The notes: generated by a model not told the origin, from the letters alone. Shown: positions 10,816 to 21,191, counted from the stretch's first letter. The stretch is DNA of 31,291 nucleotides from Phlebiopsis flavidoalba (GCA_035772785.1 JAOCPU010000107.1:1-31291); one strand, 5' to 3'. Numbers and translations are program-made.

Positions 10816-11466
10816 CAAAAGACCCTTGACGTATTTCGTTCGCTGTACCCCGGACGGAAACCAGCCGCAAGGCGCCGCCCGTGAACCTCGGTACTAACCA
10901 GATCCCCCTAGCGACAAGTGCGCCTACCCGATACACGCGTGTAGTCACCCGAGAAACCGCCGTAGATCCAACTCTACGTACCAGGTCAATCCCTGGAGCT
11001 CGTACCTTGCCCCTCTGCCCAGAGTAAGGCTTGATCGAGAGCAGTCTATCGGTGCAGTCTTTGACTGTAGGAGGCTACAAAAAGCGGTTGAAGGAGCTTG
11101 TCGTTAGCGTCCTTGAGCTCGTGTCTCAAGAGACTAAACAGATAGCCGGGAAGCCGGTTCTGTTGGGCTAGACAGTACCTAGTATTGTAGTCATAGTGTC
11201 TGCGCCGTTCGAAGTCTCCCCCTCACATCCCCTATTCCATAAACGTGGAGGCCCATAACCTACCCTGCGCTGGGAAACAACACGCCCACGAGGCTCAGGA
11301 GGAAAGAGACGTATACAGATTCAGAGGTCGCTGGATTCTGTGCCAACAAGGACCCTGTCCCAATCGCCTCACCACTACCGCATCCTCTAATCCCACGCTA
11401 TACAACCGCAGCTACCGAGTTCCCAAATCCGACGACTTTATCATTTCCACACCCACTACTTCCGCC
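10816..11466 (+). other. Retrotransposon leader upstream of gag
   Basis: This is the continuation of the untranslated leader after the nested insertion. A short open segment near 11060-11170 does not match a known gag N-terminus. The reading frame that leads into gag is open from 11245, but the first Met in a gag-like context is at 11467. Confidence 0.5.
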
Positions 11467-12500
11467 ATGGCGACGCTTTCACAACAACAATTGCAGACTC
11501 TGATCCAGGGCCTTCTCAATGGTATGAGCCTCTCAACGCGCGAAGAGCAGTATCCGTATCCAGAGAAGTATCGAGGAGACCGCGCCCAACCCGATGACTT
11601 GGAGCGATTCATATCCCAGGTCAAGGCTTACGTAGTAGCCCGCGGAATCACCGATGAAAAGAAGAAGGTTCTGCTAGCTATCGGCAGGCTCACAGAGAAG
11701 GCTTCGGCCTGGGCTATCCCCATCACCGACCATATGTCAGACAACAATGGAGCATTACACGGAGATTACGATACCCTCGAGAAGTTCTTCATAGAACTAC
11801 GCAAGGCTTTCTCTACCGAAACACATCACCGAGGTAGCTCAGATACAGCTCCAGAAACTGTGCAGCCTTGAGCACCCACAGCGAGGCACGAGGGATGTAG
11901 CACAGTACATTGCGGAGTTCCAGACTCTAGCCTCACGGGCAGGAGCAGGAGACGAGTTGAAGAAGCTATGGTTCCATCAGGGCTTACCGAACCACTACCG
12001 GAAACGCCTTCGCCATCTCCGAGAACCCGCCTAACAGCTACCTCGCCATGCTCAAACGCGCGCAGCAGATGTACTCCAATCTGATGCAACAGAAGGTAGC
12101 ACTACAGTCCAGCACTACCTCGAAGCCCGCACCTCGAGCCACGCCCACGGCACATGTACCTAAACCCAGCGGACCGCAGTATGTGCCAATGGACATCGAC
12201 GCGTCTAAGGCCAACACGGGCAACGACCCTCGCAAGTGTTACAACTGTAATGAGGTTGGACACATCTCACGCAACTGCCCCAAGCCACGCAAACCCCGCC
12301 AGACCCGCGCCACCTTGACCGATGGCACTGCAGCCACAGTCGCCGCCTCGTCAACCACTGCACCAGCAAATGACCCTGCTAGCATGCAGTCGCAGATTGA
12401 TAGGCTCGAACGACTCTGCGCAACGCTTGCCGATCAGAACAAGGGGCTGCTGGAAAGGCTCAAGGCCCAGGAGGAGGAAGGGTCGCAGCAGAATTTTTAG
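11467..12500 (+). pseudogene. gag: gag (capsid and nucleocapsid) with two frame breaks
   Basis: Gag forms the particle shell and packages the RNA. The chosen start, MATLSQQQ at 11467, is followed by a helical capsid-like region containing YPEKYRGDRAQPDDLERFI. The frame shifts by +1 near 11822 into a segment including VAQYIAEFQTLASRAG and LPNHYRKRL, and by +1 again near 12005 into the final frame, open to 12500. A CCHC zinc knuckle, C-x2-C-x4-H-x4-C, lies at 12237-12278, preceded by a Pro/Ala-rich linker. A coiled-coil-like SQIDRLERLCATLADQNK segment is near the C-terminus. No nonsense codon is seen within the expected frame of each segment. Pol follows in the -1 frame at the stop. Confidence 0.85.
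12491..12500 (+). promoter_or_regulatory. Candidate -1 frameshift site at the gag stop
   Basis: The gag reading ends AAT TTT TAG inside GAATTTTTAG. The -1 frame is open through this site (GAA TTT TTA GAC) and continues toward the protease with LDRIAINAAR. A run of five T at a stop suits -1 slippage joining gag to pol. It is not a textbook heptamer, and no downstream pseudoknot was established. Confidence 0.4.
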
Positions 12501-12502
12501 AC

Positions 12503-14187
12503 AGGATCGCGATTAACGCCGCACGATCACGGTCCTGGTTAGGCACGAATTCAACTTCGGGCTCTCGTTTCTCTATCTCTCATGTAACACTATCCGAAAC
12601 CCATTCCGAATCAGAGCATTTCCACATAGAGATTGAACTATCGGGAGTTCGAAAACGAAAAAACAGTTGTGGCAATGGTGGACAGCGGAGCTTCAACGCT
12701 GTTCATCAACAAACGATTCATAGAAGCAAACAACATACGCACACGAAAGCTGAAGGAGCCTATCCCAGTATATAACATAGATGGGACCTTGAACAAAAAC
12801 GGATCTATATCCCATGTCGCTGTTCTCAACATGAGTTTGGGCGGTGCACACGTAGGCAGAGAAGTATTTACGGTCACAGACATAGGACCAGAAGACGTTA
12901 TCATTGGGATTGATTGGTTGCGATACCACAATCCTGAGATCGACTGGTTCAACGGAAAGATGAAGATGAGCCGTTGTCCAGAAAGCTGCCGAACAGAGGA
13001 AGAGTTAAAGCCTACGCGTATGGGTGATACGGGGGACCGGCCTACGGCCCGTACGCGGAAAGCTAAGACAACTCCTAAGAAACGAAAACCTCGGGTCGAA
13101 CCAATGCAAGTAGACACAGATGAGGACGTAGAAGACGATCGCATGGTCATCGATGGCACACGGCTCCAGTCTACAGAGAAACTCTTCTGCCTGGCAGGAT
13201 ACACCTACTCCCAGGAGATAGCTGAAACTGAAGCCATGCAGAAAGGGGCTAAAACGCTTGAGGAGATGGTACCAGAACAGTATCGAGACTTCATGAAACT
13301 GTTCTCCAAAGAAGCCTCCGAACGCTTACCTGCTCATGGACCACATGATCATGTCATCGAACTCGTGCCAGACGCAAAAGGATTCCACTCTAAGACTTAT
13401 CCATTGTCGAAGAGCGAACAAGAGGAGTTAGACAAATTCCTCGAGGAGCAATTGCGCAAAGGCTACATCAGACCCTCGAAGTCTCCCATGACCTCGCCCT
13501 TCTTCTTCATTAAAAAGAAGAGTGGAGACTTACGTCCAGTTCAGGACTATCGACGGTTGAACGAGATCACAGTCAAAGATCGTTACCCACTACCATTGAT
13601 CTCCGAGCTCATGGACAGACTGGCAGGTGCAAAAGTATTCACAAAGCTAGATCTACGATGGGGTTACAACAACATCCGAATACGAGAAGGCGACGAGTAC
13701 AAGGCCGCCTTTGTAACCAATCGAGGAGTCTACGAACCCACAGTCATGACCTTTGGCCTGTGCAACGCCCCTGCCTCATTCCAATCCCGTCTAAACGGAA
13801 TCTTTGCCGATCTAATTGCCCAAGGCAAGGTGGCTGTTTACATTGATGATATCCTCGTCTTTACCACCACGCTGGAGGAACACCGAGAGATCGTGCGAGA
13901 AGTACTTCGACGATTAGTAGAGAACGATCTGTTCTTGAAGCCTGAGAAGTGCGAGTTCGAAGTTGCGGAAACAGAGTACCTAGGGGTTATTGTGGGCAAC
14001 AACCAAGTTCGCATGGACCCTGCAAAGGTGGAAGCAATCAAGAACTGGGCAGTCCCCCAAAATCCCTCCGATGTACGCCGCTTCAGAGGGTTCGCCAACT
14101 TCTATCGCCGCTTCATCAAAGACTTCGGAAAACTGTGCAGACCTCTAGATCGGCTCACAGGCAAACTGCCGTGGAAGTGGGAAAAAG
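12503..14187 (+). pseudogene. pol: pol part 1: aspartic protease and reverse transcriptase
   Basis: The -1 frame from 12503 runs into a run of A near 12655, where a +1 shift moves it to the frame open from 12633. Numbered from 12633, the protease active site is VDSGAS with Asp at residue 17, and a C-terminal flap region contains GIDWL. A basic linker leads into the RT. Visible RT blocks are GYIRPSKSPMTSPFFFIKKK, LRPVQDYRRLN, FTKLDLRWGYNNIRI, FGLCNAPASFQ, the catalytic YIDDIL (Tyr at residue 403; 13839-13850) and LGVIV. The thumb and connection reach LCRPLDRLTGK. A +1 insertion near 14187, in a GAAAAAGGAGG context, ends this frame before RNase H. The active-site residues are intact. Confidence 0.93.
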
Positions 14188-14838
14188 GAGGAACAGGACG
14201 CTTTCGACGAACTACGCCGTCAATTCGCCGAACACCCCATTTTGACGCAGTGGGACTTTGGAAAGAAAACACGAGTCCTTACCGATGCCTCAGGCTTTGC
14301 ATGCGGAGCAGTTCTTGAACAGTTGGACGAAACGGATGGCCTATGGCACCCAGTAGCCTATCGGTCTGAAGGGATGACGGAGACAGAGCGCAACTACGAG
14401 ATCTACGATCGAGAACTCCTGGCCATTGTACGAGCACTCGAAAGCTGGAGACACTATCTCGAAGGGTTGGACAGCTTCGAAATCCACTCAGACCACAAGA
14501 ACCTGGAGTATTGGAAGACAGCACGCGACCTCACTCGACGACAAGCTCGTTGGTCCCTATTCCTATCACGCTTCCATTTCCAAATCATTCCAAAAGCTGG
14601 GAAAACCATGGGTAAACCTGACGCACTCTCAAGAGATAGTCGCTTCCAAGTGTCAGACGGAGACGACAACCTCGGACAAGTAATGCTGAAGCCGGAGAAC
14701 TTCCGAGTCATGGCTTCACAACGAGGACATGCCAAAGTGGTCCCAGATCAGGAGATACTCAGGCGTATTCGAGAATGCTCAGACAAGGATCAGGAAGTCG
14801 TAGTCGGACTCGAAAAGGTCAAGGCACTTGGACCACGG
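14188..14838 (+). pseudogene. pol: pol part 2: RNase H
   Basis: After the +1 shift near 14187 the protein continues in the frame open from 14242. Numbered from 14242, the RNase H acidic residues are Asp15 (LTDASG), Glu58 (YDRELLAI) and Asp84 (HSDHKNL), followed by KPDALSR at the end of the domain. This domain degrades the RNA strand of RNA/DNA hybrids during cDNA synthesis. A linker follows, and a further +1 shift near 14835-14845 moves the frame to the integrase; without it translation stops at 14850. No catalytic residue is missing. Confidence 0.92.
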
Positions 14839-15371
14839 GTTGCTGAATAGAGGACTTGAGGAGTGGAACACGGAGAACGGACTACTGCTATTCCGAGGGA
14901 AAGTCTACGTACCTCGTGACAATCAGATACGCAAGGAGTTGGTACGAATCCATCACGACACTCCACCAGCAGGACATCCTGGACGCTATAAAACCCTCGA
15001 ACTTCTCTCACGAAACTACTGGTGGCCAGGAATGACCAAATTCGTCAACGAATACGTGGACACTTGCTCAGTGTGTCAACGCACCAAGACATTCCCTGCA
15101 CCTCCACAAGGAGGCCTCCAACCACTCGAGGTACCAACGGCACCGTGGAAGAAAGTTACCACAGACTTCGTAGTCAAACTCCCTGAATGCGAGGGATATG
15201 ACTCTATCATGGTCGCTGTAGATCGTCATACCGGGCTAGTGCACTGCCCGCCTACACGAGAAGCATCCAACACGGAGGAAGTTGCTAGCCTATACACGCG
15301 CGAGGTGTTCCGCCTTCACGGAGCCCCGGAGGAGATACTGTCAGATCGAGGACCGGTATTCGCATCCAAGC
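14839..15371 (+). pseudogene. pol: pol part 3: integrase zinc-binding and core (first half)
   Basis: In the frame open from 14828, the HHCC zinc-binding domain shows His43, His50, Cys80 and Cys83 around AGHPGRYKT and YWWPGM. The catalytic core begins with KKVTTDFVVKLP (first Asp, residue 113) and reaches SDRGPVFAS (second Asp, residue 173). A +1 shift near 15372 follows. Across that shift the distance from the second Asp (nt 15344) to the catalytic Glu (nt 15453) is 109 nt, i.e. 36 codons plus one base. That is the canonical D,D-35-E spacing with one extra nucleotide. This shows that the two halves belong together. Confidence 0.93.
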
Positions 15372-16727
15372 TTTCTAAAAGCTATCTACGAAGGAATCGG
15401 TATCAAACCTACGATGTCTACCGCCTATCACCCCCAGACAGATGGAAAAACCGAGCGAATGAACCAAGAAATCGAGCAGTATCTCCGAGCCTTTTGCTCA
15501 TTCAGACAAGACGATTGGGTGCATTATCTACCAATTGCGGAGTTCGCTCTCAACAGTCGGGTATCGTCTGCAACGGGAAAGTCACCCTTCGAGCTCACCT
15601 ATGGCTATCAACCGGAGTTCCATGTATCGGCCAAACCAAGTAGTCTAGTACCAGCAGCCGAGGAACGCCTGAAGATGCTCAAAGAGGCACAGGAGGATGC
15701 GCGAGCCGCGTTAGAACTTACAGCGGAACGCATGAAGCGGTTCTACGACCACGGAGTTAGAGCAGCACCGGAGCTGAAGATCGGAGACAAGGTGTACTTA
15801 GAACGAGAGACCCATCCTCGAGGACAACCTACGAGCAAACTAGCTCCAAAGCGCGACGGACCTTACCCCATCATCGAGAAGATAGGAGACTTGAACTACA
15901 AACTCAAGTTGACAGCTCGCGACAAACGCCACCCCGTCTTCCATGTAGACAGACTTAGACCCGCCAAATCTGCCACCCTCGTACCTTCTCGAGATCCAGA
16001 AGAACCCCCACCCATTGTGGTAGACGAAGAAGACGAGTACGAAGTCGAGAAAGTCCTAGACTCACGCATCTATCGCCGCAAATTCCAATACCTCGTCAAA
16101 TGGAAGGGGTACGATGACAAAGATAACTCCTGGGAGCCAGCCGACAATCTGGAACACGCCCAGTCCCTCATTCGAGCCTTTCACCGAAACCACCCTGCAG
16201 CACCACGACGAGTATCCGCCAACCTATTCCTAGCCTATGAACTTCCAGCCACTCGAAAACTTCACTACAGCGACGACACACAAAAAGTGCCTGACTGGGA
16301 ACAAGGACGTAAACCGGCAATACTCGTCGAAGTCACCAACGGACAGCTTACCGACACGTGGGTCACCAGAGTCAGCAGGACTAGACTGTATGCCGCACAA
16401 CACGTCACCATACTGCCCTCACAACGAGAAAAGGTACCGCTGGGAATCAAATTCCAAGTACCTGAAGGAACGTATGGACGAATTGCCCCACGAAGCGGAC
16501 TAGCGAGCAAGGGTATCGACGTAGCAGCAGGAGTGGTGGACAGAGACTATACAGGCGAAGTCCAGGTTATACTGGTCAACAACAGTCAGTCTCCGTTCGA
16601 AGTCAGCAAAGGAGACCGAGTGGCACAACTCATCATGGAGAAATGCGATCATGCGGAGATTCGACAAGTCAAACAATTGCCAAAAACACAACGAGGCAAT
16701 GGTGGATTTGGATCAACAGGCACGTAA
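15372..16727 (+). pseudogene. pol: pol part 4: integrase C-half, chromodomain, dUTPase
   Basis: Numbered from 15282, the catalytic Glu is residue 58 ([13 protein letters not shown]). The GPY/F module is near residue 193 ([17 protein letters not shown]). A chromodomain spans about residues 250-306, with [18 protein letters not shown] and SWEP; chromodomains direct chromovirus integration to modified histones. After a 50-residue linker comes a trimeric-type dUTPase: motif 2 [10 protein letters not shown] (399-408), motif 3 [10 protein letters not shown] (417-426), motif 4 GDRVAQLI (444-451) and motif 5 [11 protein letters not shown] (471-481, at the C-terminus). Motif 1 (AGLD) lies in another frame at 16375-16386 because of a compensating pair of shifts. 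dUTPase hydrolyses dUTP and limits uracil incorporation into cDNA. The placement after the chromodomain is unusual. Confidence 0.92.
16350..16727 (+). other. dUTPase domain boundary within pol
   Basis: The domain runs from the out-of-frame motif 1 block to the stop. At about 125 codons it is close to the usual 120-140 residues. Motif order and spacing are those of the homotrimeric family (dut/DUT type). The catalytic Asp in motif 3 (GVVDRDY) and the Gly-rich motif 5 that closes over the nucleotide are both present. Nothing follows it before the polypurine tract, so it is the true C-terminus of pol. Confidence 0.88.
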
Positions 16728-16751
16728 TCGCCATCCGGAGCAATGGCCCTT

Positions 16752-16762
16752 AGGAGGGGGGT
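16752..16762 (+). other. Polypurine tract (second-strand primer)
   Basis: AGGAGGGGGGT lies a few bases before the first base of the 3' LTR (16770), the expected position and composition for the plus-strand primer of a Ty3/gypsy element. Confidence 0.8.
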
Positions 16763-16769
16763 AATGTAA

Positions 16770-17267
16770 TGTCACGAGTTGCTAAGAGAACAGCGCTCAA
16801 ACGGTTAGGGGCGTCTCATATCGAGCGCGGTTGTGCCATGAACAACGCTTAATTCCCCAAAGACAATATTCGAATTCCTTGTAGTATTAGTCAGACTGGT
16901 CACGTGACATGGAAGGTGCTGGAAGGTTCGAGAACTATGACGTCATCGAGCACGTGACTCATCAGTCAGCGGATTACTCAGCCTTAGTAGTGTACAATGA
17001 CTCAGCCTCGGACATGCTTCGTCAGCCTCGGCTGTGCATTTGAAATGGACTCTGTAGTAGTATAAGTACTGGCAGCACTCTACCTGGGGACCTCAGTTTC
17101 GACCTCTTGGTCCTCAGGTAAGAGTCCCTCACACTGTAGTAGATATAAACCAATATTGACTTGGTCCTCAGCCTACAAACAGTTCGCTGTCGCCGTCGGC
17201 GTCGTCGCTCGCACACACACACACACTCACACTCGCCCTAGCCCCCTCGTCCCCTTGATAGTCTGTT
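16770..17267 (+). repeat. 3' LTR, truncated
   Basis: It matches the 5' LTR from TGTCACGAG through GATAGTCTGTT, then stops matching. The last 57 bp of the 5' LTR (8492-8548), including the terminal GTGACA, are missing. It carries 24 bp at 16975-16998 that the 5' LTR lacks. The loss of the end also removed the right target duplication. Confidence 0.88.
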
Positions 17268-19790
17268 TCTAGCACAAACTCAGCTAAACTCGATCTTATA
17301 GCCTTTGGAAAGACACCGGAAACCCTGCCACAAAGACGGAGAGGTCTCAATTTCTCATGGTGTCGTATGCTTTACACCGCTAGCTCAATGCAGCAAACCA
17401 AAATCGCCCGAGTTTCTACGGGCTTCCGGCGATGCATTTCAACCGTCTGGGAAACGCGTTGCACGTCAGGAAATCACTTTCGGAAGACAATTCTACGAAT
17501 CTCCACAAACAGAGCGTCGATCGGAATTGATGAGGGCCAGGCCAACCATATGTACATGTTGTCGTACGTTGGACAAACTAATCACGCGCGCGGTTAAAGC
17601 ATACTGATCGCGTTCAAGACACCCACACACTATGATCGGGCCCCTCTTTTTGCACGGCTGACCAAGCCAATGGCGGCATGGTTCTGATACATGAGAAGGT
17701 TTGTGCACGGGATACCGTAAACGACAGAGTAGACCATCTGAAAGTTCGGGGTAACAACGCCCACGATCATACCATCGGGAATCGCTTTCTTTCTATACCC
17801 AACCCACCGAGCGATTCGAAGGCACGCTACCCACTGTGTACCCACGCGACGGACCCCAGCTGAAGTTGTTCATCCGCCAGTATCTTGGTGAGTATTGCTC
17901 GCTCCACATGTGCGTGGCGGCTCTGACATGCTCGTCAGCCCTATCGTTCAATTGGAGACACGACAACTTGGCATGCGGCTGGTCACCCCCTCACAATATT
18001 TCCTTCTACAGCCAAGGTCGGGATCCGGCGAGTATCTTTGCAGAGGAAAGCTTTACGCTGGAATACCTCTTTTCTTGGGCGAAGCACGCGGCCGACGCGG
18101 TTACTGGAGTCAATGGCAACATATTATCAAGGATGGCAACGACTTCGTTGAGTAGTGCGTCGGCCATCCGTCTCTTAGCTAATTGTCCGTACTCATGATA
18201 GAGGCTCAGTCATCTTTGTTGAGCATACCGCTTATCCTGTAGCATCCGTCCATATATTTGGTCGTTTCTCGGCACGACGAATGGAAGGTGAACCACTCTC
18301 TGTGATATGTGCTGCGTTGTTCTCGGAAATCTAACAATTACAGATTTTAGAACTAATCGCTATGCGCCTCGTCATCCAAATCAGTCAGTCAACTTCTTGC
18401 TTGTCGCGTCATCCATGCCCGCGACCATCTCAACCGAATCCCGGCCCGCTCCCGCGCCACGCCCTCAGCTCAGTCATCTTTTTTTCTGGTGGCTGACTCA
18501 CCGCAGCACGTCAAGGGTCACCAACAAAATGCTACTTCGTGTTTACATCGAGATTGGCGTGGATGTTAACCCTTGTTTCCACGCATTTTTTGGAAGATCC
18601 AACTCTCGCCATAAGCCCGTTCCGATTGATCCTATCGCTAACGCTCCGGAAGACAGCAAGTCAGAGATTCTCCACTCACGAAATCTCCCCTATCGTGTTG
18701 CGGTCGAAACAAATCTCGACATCGCGTGTGTTAGCAGCGCCGTCTCGATCTCCTCGCTCTCGGGTGAGCAATATTAGCACTGGCATATAGTCTACACTAG
18801 ATAAATTTTGAGGCCATCTGCAGTCGTGTGCTGTTATCTTTTCCATGGGGCCCTTGTCAGCGCGGCTCGGTGCCCGCCGTCCTCGACGAGGCCCCACCGC
18901 GAGCGACTATGTAGCAAAGACTTATTCTCGTGCATCTTTCCAGACGATTTTTTACGCAAATACGGCTCGGCTGTCTGGGATGTAATAGGTGTACTTGCAC
19001 ACAGGTGTGTCGACCTCGCGATCACATCCCCAGCCATTGTCCTGTATATGAAAGCGAAATAATAAATTGTGATATATGTCATCGACTCTCGCTGACGAGA
19101 ACAGCGTTTGTCCATGTTCCACATCATATCGATGGTGTGTGGACTCTAGAGATGACGATGTGTCGGACTAATAGTGGATCTGCGCTGCAAAATCGTCGAC
19201 AGCCCCTGCGCGATTGCATAGCGATGTGTTGCTTGACTCAAGACTGTAAGGAAAGGCATGCTAATGCTTAAAGAGATTCCAGGAAAAAACTCCATCCATT
19301 GGAGAAACTGAATCGTAAAGCGGACCTAATAACATTGTGTGCGTGCGCATAAAAATACGCAGGCAAACGCTACACATCTCAGCCCCTCCTCGTCTCCTGA
19401 TAATCAATTCGATGTGATGCACACATGCGCGACGCTAGAATAGGAAAAAAAAAAAACGGTAAAACACGAATTAGTCATTGAATATGCACCACAGTATATT
19501 TTATGAAGTAAACGCACTTCTATAGCGCTGTCCCGTCGCCCTATGTTTCTCCTCTCCGTTTCAAGACAACTGACCGTCGTATGGGTTTGAAACTGTAGGT
19601 TGTCGGCCGCTACAACCCCGTCGCCGTTGTGTGGCCAATCGAAAGCCTCGTTCTCTTTGCATGAGATTATCTGCCCCAGTTTGGCTGGAGAGCTGACGCC
19701 TGAATCCAATGGATGAGGCGGTAGCTCATTTTTCCCATCTAGCATACTCTTTAGGGGGGCTGTGGGAGACGTGACCTATATCTTGTAATT
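17268..19790. other. 2.5 kb without recognisable gene
   Basis: Frames of 60-156 codons occur on both strands (for example 18307-18777 plus, 17895-18155 plus, 17630-17845 minus). None shows a domain I recognise and no pair joins through convincing introns. The 18539-18790 plus frame is moderately protein-like (Leu- and Ser-rich, basic), which could be an exon of an unknown gene. No terminal repeats were found. Confidence 0.4.
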
Positions 19791-19792
19791 AA

Positions 19793-20480
19793 CTAGCGGA
19801 TGTGGGCCATTTCTGGCGCGACCGATTTATGAATAATTTTGTCTGACTAATAATAAGTATTTGCTGCATTTGTTAAACGGTGCTCACCATGGTGTTCTAT
19901 CGGGCGAGCCGCTCCTCGCCGAGCTGCGCTCGGCTCGTCGCGCGCTGGTACGTGAACGGAACACGCCCAGTTTGCCAGTGTGCCTAAATAATCAAATCAC
20001 AAGTTGGTCGAATGGTTTATGCAAAAAAGAGTATGCAAATAATGTCAATGATATCTACTATAACACTCACACTGAGTAAGTACTCTACCAGGCGCGCTCC
20101 TCTGTCGCAAAACCGCTAAAAGCCATCCTGATCGATCCTCTGATCGGCGAAATCCGAGCGCTCAAGATTGGCTCCCGACGACCCCCAGACCGCCTCACCG
20201 GCGCCTAAATTCCCTTTTGAGGGCATCGCGAGGGCTCCCGATGCACTCAGGAGCCCTCATGATGGGGCGCATCATGATGATTTCGCCCGGATCATGATGC
20301 CGTTGTTTCCGCCTCTAGACATCAGGAGCCCTCTAGAGCGCTAATGATCCCTTAAACGGTTTTTGCGACATCGCCGAGCTGCGCTCGGCTCGTGCGCGCG
20401 CCAATACGTGAATAGCCGATGTGGGCCAATACTGGCTCAACCAATTCACGAGTAACATTCCATAATTTATTTCTGCATAC
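19793..20480. repeat. Two copies of a palindrome-bearing repeat
   Basis: The palindrome GCCGAGCTGCGCTCGGC occurs near 19917 and 20373, each followed by a GCGCGC stretch and TACGTGAA. A GATGTGGGCC-to-CTGG block occurs near 19799 and 20420. The first copy reads GCTCCTCGCCGAGC without interruption. In the second copy the MITE at 20103-20370 separates GCTCCTC from TCGCCGAGC. Confidence 0.65.
20103..20370. mobile_element. 268-bp MITE with TGTCGCAAAA termini
   Basis: The ends are TGTCGCAAAACCG and, inverted, TGTCGCAAAAACCG. TC is present on both sides (20101-20102 and 20371-20372), and comparison with the unfilled copy near 19909 supports a 2-bp duplication. It has no coding capacity. An internal hairpin with arms GAGGGCTCC and GGAGCCCTC lies near 20218-20257. 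A 2-bp duplication suggests a Tc1/mariner-like mechanism, but that family normally duplicates TA, so the family is open. Confidence 0.65.
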
Positions 20481-21085
20481 GCTCAATGACTTACATGCTT
20501 ACCGATAATTCACCGGGGTGAGCGAGCGAGCGAGAACGGAGAACGGAGTTGAATAGACCGACTACGCTACGACAAGTAACTCAGGTAGGACGTAAATTAC
20601 GCTATACCTGGAACCTCGGAGGAACCCCGGCGCTTGCCGCGCGCTTCGAGTTCCAAGTCCGAAGCACCCGGGACTCCTGTGTTCGCGCTCCCATCCTCCG
20701 CCGTCGTTTCACGAGAACGGCGGCTCCTGTCGCCCTTGTCTTCACGCGGAGACTTCCTTTAGAGTCTTCTGAACACTTGCTTGTTATGTTTCCCTCAGCT
20801 TCATTGTCACAGGGTTCGCCGCCCATTGCCGTTCAATACGCGCACCAACGACCTCTCCTTCAATGGCCGTATTTCTTCAAGCGCGGGCGAGTTTGACAGT
20901 GGAAGAAGGTCGCAGGAGGCTGGGAAGGTGTGCATGGCATACTTTCCAGCCTGAGGTGGATACAAACGAGCCTGAGAGCTCGTTGAAAACTTGGTACTAG
21001 GTCAGTTGCGTCACTGGTTCTGCCGCGCACTACACCAAAACTGAACTCGCGCGACCGCGCCCTCAGCTCCGCGACGCACATGTTT
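20481..21085. other. Short intervening region, gene not recognised
   Basis: A plus frame at 20549-20896 (115 codons, Arg-rich, no known motif) is the only long frame. It may be chance in GC-rich DNA. A GAGC microsatellite-like run lies near 20520-20532. Confidence 0.35.
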
Positions 21086-21191
21086 CTCCAAGAGTGCGCT
21101 TATTTTCGGAAAACGTAAGTGATCTATCCATTATATGGTTCTTTGTCCGCCGCCGCGAGCCCACGAGCCCGCGAGCTCGACAGCCTACGGC
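21086..21191 (+). repeat. Foldback left arm, outer piece
   Basis: It aligns with the reverse complement of 31194-31289 (CTCCAAGAGTG, then TTGTCCGCCGCCGCG, then CAGCCTACGG). It is separated from the rest of the arm by the nested element. Confidence 0.75.

Larger units (their letters stand above)
8019..17267 (+). mobile_element. Ty3/gypsy chromovirus LTR retrotransposon with C-terminal dUTPase
   Basis: Two long terminal repeats beginning TGTCACGAG flank gag and a pol region ordered protease, reverse transcriptase, RNase H, integrase, chromodomain, dUTPase. Integrase downstream of RNase H defines Ty3/gypsy, and the chromodomain defines the chromovirus branch. The element replicates by reverse transcription in cytoplasmic particles and integrates in the nucleus. 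Without the nested insertion (8651-10807) it is about 7.1 kb. The 3' LTR is truncated, and the expected 5-bp target duplication (GCCGC precedes the 5' LTR) is absent on the right. Coding frames are broken by single-base shifts but not by nonsense codons. The primer binding site could not be assigned. Confidence 0.95.

Noticed and set aside
12638..13204. 188-codon minus-strand frame opposite pol
   Set aside because: It is antisense to the clearly supported protease-RT coding region and shows no domain.
17630..17845. Possible membrane-protein fragment on the minus strand
   Set aside because: Only a vague hydrophobic pattern is present; no adjoining exons or family motif could be established.
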